DNA from: an uncultured Erysipelotrichaceae bacterium
GTDB taxonomy: Bacteria; Bacillota_I; Bacilli_A; Erysipelotrichales; Erysipelotrichaceae
DNA length: 43,032 nucleotides
Assembly: GCA_902775735.1 (NCBI GenBank)
Contig: CACYNH010000024.1
Coordinates: forward strand, 1-43,032
Reading direction: 5' to 3'
The position numbers were made by a program, and so were the translations under genes. Every line of letters starts with the position of its first letter. Position 1 is the first letter of the stretch. Shown piece after piece: positions 41,136 to 43,032 of the stretch. The notes below the pieces were generated by a model. That model worked only from the letters and a program-made list of their open reading frames with translations, searched no databases and was not told where the DNA came from.

Positions 41136-41163
41136 ACTTCGCATAATGTATGTTATGCGATTT
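41136..41163. other. dif-like Xer recombination site (candidate)
   Basis: A 28-base segment with the layout 11-6-11: left arm ACTTCGCATAA, centre TGTATG, right arm TTATGCGATTT. The inner CGCATAA/TTATGCG is a perfect inverted repeat around a 6-base spacer, as in Xer sites. By eye it matches the Escherichia coli dif at about 20 of 28 positions and Bacillus dif at about 19. The outer part of the XerD-side arm is the least conserved, which weakens the case. It directly abuts the perfect DnaA box. The switch from rightward to leftward genes falls at this point, as expected at a terminus. Confidence 0.4.
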
Positions 41164-41185
41164 TAATAGGTTGGAATAACGGCTC

Positions 41186-41307
41186 TGCGCGGAATTGTTG
41201 GATTACGGACTAATGTTAGATTATTTACAGACAATTGTTAGAAAAGACGGCTTTACCGTCTTCTCTTCTTCTATAAACAATGGTTTAATTACGCACAAAT
41301 GTTAGAA
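41186..41307. repeat. Four copies of a 19-bp motif, probable transposase-binding sites at a transposon end
   Basis: Consensus TTACRSACWAWTGTTAGAW. Copies lie at 41203-41221, 41225-41243 and 41289-41307, plus a diverged one at 41186-41203 (ending TTGTTGGAT). All four have the same orientation. Repeated 17-22 bp sites at the end are typical of Tn7/Tn552/Mu-type elements, where TnsB/MuA-like transposases bind. They lie just past the 3' end of the ATPase gene, where such an end would be expected. Confidence 0.75.
41240..41262 (-). terminator. Terminator of the transposon ATPase gene
   Basis: On the - strand AAGACGG and CCGTCTT form a perfect 7-bp stem around TAAAG, followed by TTC. It lies between copies 3 and 4 of the 19-bp motif and 65 bases beyond the ATPase stop codon. 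Confidence 0.7.
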
Positions 41308-41326
41308 TTCCGTAACTTTTGCCTAT

Positions 41327-42289
41327 TTATCCGAAATCTGCAAATCCTGTATTGCGGACTATTGATTTAATTGCTGTTGCTGAAGGCCTTCGTTCTCCAG
41401 ATTTGGAATATGCACTGTGATCAATGAATATCATCGAGATACACATCATGACATTCTTCATTGATATCTCATCATAAGACTTGCCTTTTTTCTTTGTTTC
41501 ATTAAACTCGGCAAATGCATTCCATATCGGTTCAGCAAGATCGACCAGTGATTTTCCTTGTGATGCGGATTTTGGGAACAGAGTCTGAAATACATTAATT
41601 GATTCTCCATCAACTTCATATGGCATATTCTCAACATCAGCAAGTATCATCTCAAGAGATATTTCTTCTTTGACGCCTGAAAACTGGAATTCTGATGTCA
41701 TGAACCTGTTTGCAATAAAGTTCGTTTCTTCTGTTTTTAAAAAACGATTGCGGATTTTATGCATTTCATCCATTCCAATCAAGTATGTGATCAGTCTGAC
41801 ACCATATTCCCCTGCTCTTCCCAGTTCGTCATAGATCCCTTTCAGCCAGGAATACCGCTGATCAGTCATATACTGATGAGCCTCGTCAATAATCAGAATT
41901 GCGACGTTTTGTGATGTTTCAACAGCATCTGCCGACATTACATTTATGATCCTCTTTCTCAGCATAGAAGCGGTGTATCTCGAATTATTGCTGCTGTCAT
42001 CATGATGCATAGCATCTAAAATCCTGCCATAGAAATACCTCTCAGTCTTTCCTGTGGCGTCCTGTTCTGCGAGAGTCATTATATAAATCGGATATTTCCG
42101 ACCATATTTGCTGCGCTTTTCCTTGATTAGGAGATCCATAGCAGTGGTTTTTCCTAAGCCGGATCTTCCGTATATTACGGCTCCGCCCTGGCGGAACAGC
42201 TCCCATTTTTCCAGCTGATCAAGAAGTTTCCTGCATTCTCTGGTTTTTATTATGTTTTTAGGCGAATTGAAATATGTCAGGAATCTTCT
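41327..42289 (-). pseudogene. TnsC/TniB-type transposon ATPase, start codon missing
   Basis: The frame is open for 320 codons on the - strand, after a TAA at 42290-42292. It encodes an AAA+ ATPase with Walker A GRSGLGKTT (residues 41-49, about 42169-42143) and Walker B VAILIIDEAHQYM, then a sensor-like region RLITYLIGMDEMHKIRNRF. This is the type that partners DDE transposases in Tn7, Tn552 and Tn5053-like elements. No ATG, GTG or TTG exists before Walker A. The first Met (at 42139) comes after the motif, so an intact protein needs a frameshift or a non-standard start (a CTG at codon 4). With the truncated transposase upstream, decay is the best reading. Confidence 0.75.
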
Positions 42290-42294
42290 TTAAT

Positions 42295-42477
42295 TCACCC
42301 AAAATCAATAAATTCTGCAAAGTTATTAGACGAAGCAATGCCATTTTTTTCTTCTTCAAAGGAACTGTATTCAGCATCACGAACGTTTTCATACTCTTTA
42401 ATTCGTGCCAAAAAGTCTTTATCATATGTGTCCCGGACTATTTTTGGATAATAGTCATATTCATTTAATTTAAAGCC
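42295..42477 (-). pseudogene. Truncated C-terminal tail, probably of the partner transposase
   Basis: A 60-residue open frame on the - strand follows TAATAA and contains no start codon in frame. It reads as a charged tail: KLNEYDYYPKIVRDTYDKDF then LARIKEYENVRDAEYSS and ends FAEFIDFG. It stops just before the ATPase frame begins, which is the usual transposase-ATPase order. The identification as a transposase tail rests on position and composition only. The body of the gene is gone; the break point is near 42480, next to the Hsp20 terminator. Confidence 0.45.
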
Positions 42478-42512
42478 TTATTAGCACTCATGTGCAAAAA
42501 CGGCTTTAAACG

Positions 42513-42537
42513 AAAAGATTCCGGTTTTCCCGGAATC
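42513..42537 (-). terminator. Terminator of the hsp20 gene
   Basis: On the - strand GATTCCGG and CCGGAATC form a perfect 8-bp stem around GAAAA, followed by TTTTC. It begins 20 bases after the Hsp20 stop codon. Confidence 0.93.
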
Positions 42538-42557
42538 CCTGTTGTTTGAATCAGCCT

Positions 42558-42995
42558 TCAATCATGATCGTATGTTTTTCGATTCACTGGTTCCTTTTTC
42601 GGAACATTCAGTTTCAGTACGCCATCCTCGAACTTCGCGGTGATGTCTGCTTCGGTGATCTGTTCACCGACATAGAAGCTTCTCTTCATCATTCCTGAAT
42701 AACGCTCCTGACGCACATATCTGCCTTCCTTGTCATTGTCATTCTTTTCCAGGCCTTTGGCAGCGGTGATGCTCAGATAGCCGTTGTTCAGCTCAACATG
42801 GATCTGATCCTTTTTGAAGCCGGGCAGATCAATCTCCACTTCATAGTGATCTTCATGATCTCTGACATCCGTCAGCATTTCTCTGTTGGCATGTCTGCCA
42901 TAGAGCTTTCTGTCAATGTCATGAAACCTTGCGGGGAAAAAATCATCCATCCAGTCATCAAACAGATTGTCATTGAAAATTTCCGGTAACAACAT
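42558..42995 (-). CDS. Small heat shock protein, Hsp20/alpha-crystallin family
   Basis: 145 residues. It is an ATP-independent holdase chaperone. The alpha-crystallin domain spans about 38-138: TDVRDHEDHYEVEIDLPGFK, HVELNNGYLSITA, FYVGEQITEADITAKFEDGV and LKLNVPKKEP, with the conserved G-x-L-x(4)-P pattern (GVLKLNVP). An N-terminal short arm contains two Phe and a FDDWMDDFFP segment typical of bacterial forms. AGGAGG (complement of 43005-43010) lies 9 bases before the ATG at 42995, so this is preferred over the ATG at 43001, which is only 3 away. The promoter lies outside the window, so heat regulation (for example a CIRCE element) cannot be judged. Confidence 0.93.
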   Translation of the reverse strand: MLLPEIFNDNLFDDWMDDFFPARFHDIDRKLYGRHANREMLTDVRDHEDHYEVEIDLPGFKKDQIHVELNNGYLSITAAKGLEKNDNDKEGRYVRQERYSGMMKRSFYVGEQITEADITAKFEDGVLKLNVPKKEPVNRKTYDHD

Positions 42996-43032
42996 AGTCA
43001 TTCACCTCCTGTTCTTCTTCATTGCTTATCGA

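Larger units (their letters stand above)
40406..41326. other. Gene-poor AT-rich stretch between the two strand blocks
   Basis: No convincing gene lies here. Short open frames on the - strand (for example 40734-40919 and 40523-40756) have no ribosome-binding site and no recognisable domain. Instead the stretch contains the inverted and direct repeats at 40483-40571, DnaA-like boxes at 41004-41135, a dif-like site at 41136-41163, and 19-bp repeats at 41186-41307, each listed separately. It separates rightward genes from leftward ones. Confidence 0.7.

Noticed and set aside
41004..41163. Main replication origin oriC
   Set aside because: No dnaA, dnaN, rpmH or gidA/mnmG nearby, and the genes converge instead of diverging. 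Kept only as a DnaA-box cluster of unknown role.
42274..42468. 64-codon + strand frame opposite the transposase tail
   Set aside because: Phe-rich reverse of the tail, no ribosome site, and it lies opposite the frame with Tn-like composition.

Overview
The window looks like chromosomal DNA of a low-to-mid GC member of the Bacillota, most likely class Erysipelotrichia. This taxonomic call is an inference from several traits read here. Two T-box leaders control aminoacyl-tRNA synthetase genes. There are genes for ComK-like, Spx-like, IreB-like and YlxM-like proteins. The order mnmA-recD2-alaS-ireB-ruvX-DUF1292-mltG-udk-greA follows the Bacillus block. The SMC protein is short (980 residues), as in Mollicutes and their relatives. 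Nearly every gene from 0.4 to 40.4 kb lies on the + strand, packed in overlapping operons; trpS is the exception. Beyond 41.3 kb the genes visible are on the - strand.

Layout. 0-0.35 kb: start of a leftward partial ORF (possibly an IS30-type transposase) and tRNA-Gln(CUG) with promoter and terminator. 0.4-5.3 kb: ROK protein, an HD-phosphohydrolase fused in frame to RdgB, a DUF1461 membrane protein, TrmL, a small membrane protein, RidA and a ComK-like protein. 5.3-6.6 kb: trpS with its T-box leader on the - strand. 6.6-18.7 kb: Spx, MnmA, CPBP protease, RecD2, HD hydrolase, T-box-alaS, then the IreB-RuvX-DUF1292-MltG-Nudix-Udk-GreA block. 18.7-26.4 kb: ComEA, ComEC, HolA, single-chain L-serine dehydratase, a DNA-deoxyinosine glycosylase-like protein, a U32 protein and MscL. 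26.5-32.9 kb: SMC, FtsY, YlxM, AckA, NrnA. 33.0-38.2 kb: a five-gene sugar operon (UlaG, FGGY kinase, an uncharacterised repeat/propeller-like protein, UlaE, UlaF/AraD). 38.3-40.4 kb: HU, an unknown acidic protein and a class C beta-lactamase-like serine hydrolase.

The 40.4-42.5 kb stretch is unlike the rest: AT-rich, with no convincing intact gene. It holds an inverted repeat and a 36-bp direct repeat, five DnaA-box-like 9-mers ending in a perfect one, and a 28-bp dif-like Xer site directly beside the last box. It also carries four copies of a 19-bp motif that look like transposase-binding sites, and the remnant of a Tn7/Tn552-like transposon (a TnsC/TniB-type ATPase without a start codon, and a transposase tail). 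The window closes with an Hsp20 gene. Gene orientation converges on the dif-like site, as expected for a replication terminus, so I read the region as a candidate terminus invaded by a transposon rather than as an origin.

The main working units are these. One is translation and tRNA supply (trpS, alaS, mnmA, trmL, tRNA-Gln). A second is DNA transformation (a ComK-like regulator with ComEA and ComEC). A third is L-xylulose-5-P to D-xylulose-5-P sugar catabolism that lacks the usual PTS and UlaD. The fourth is chromosome maintenance (SMC, HU, RecD2, RuvX, HolA).
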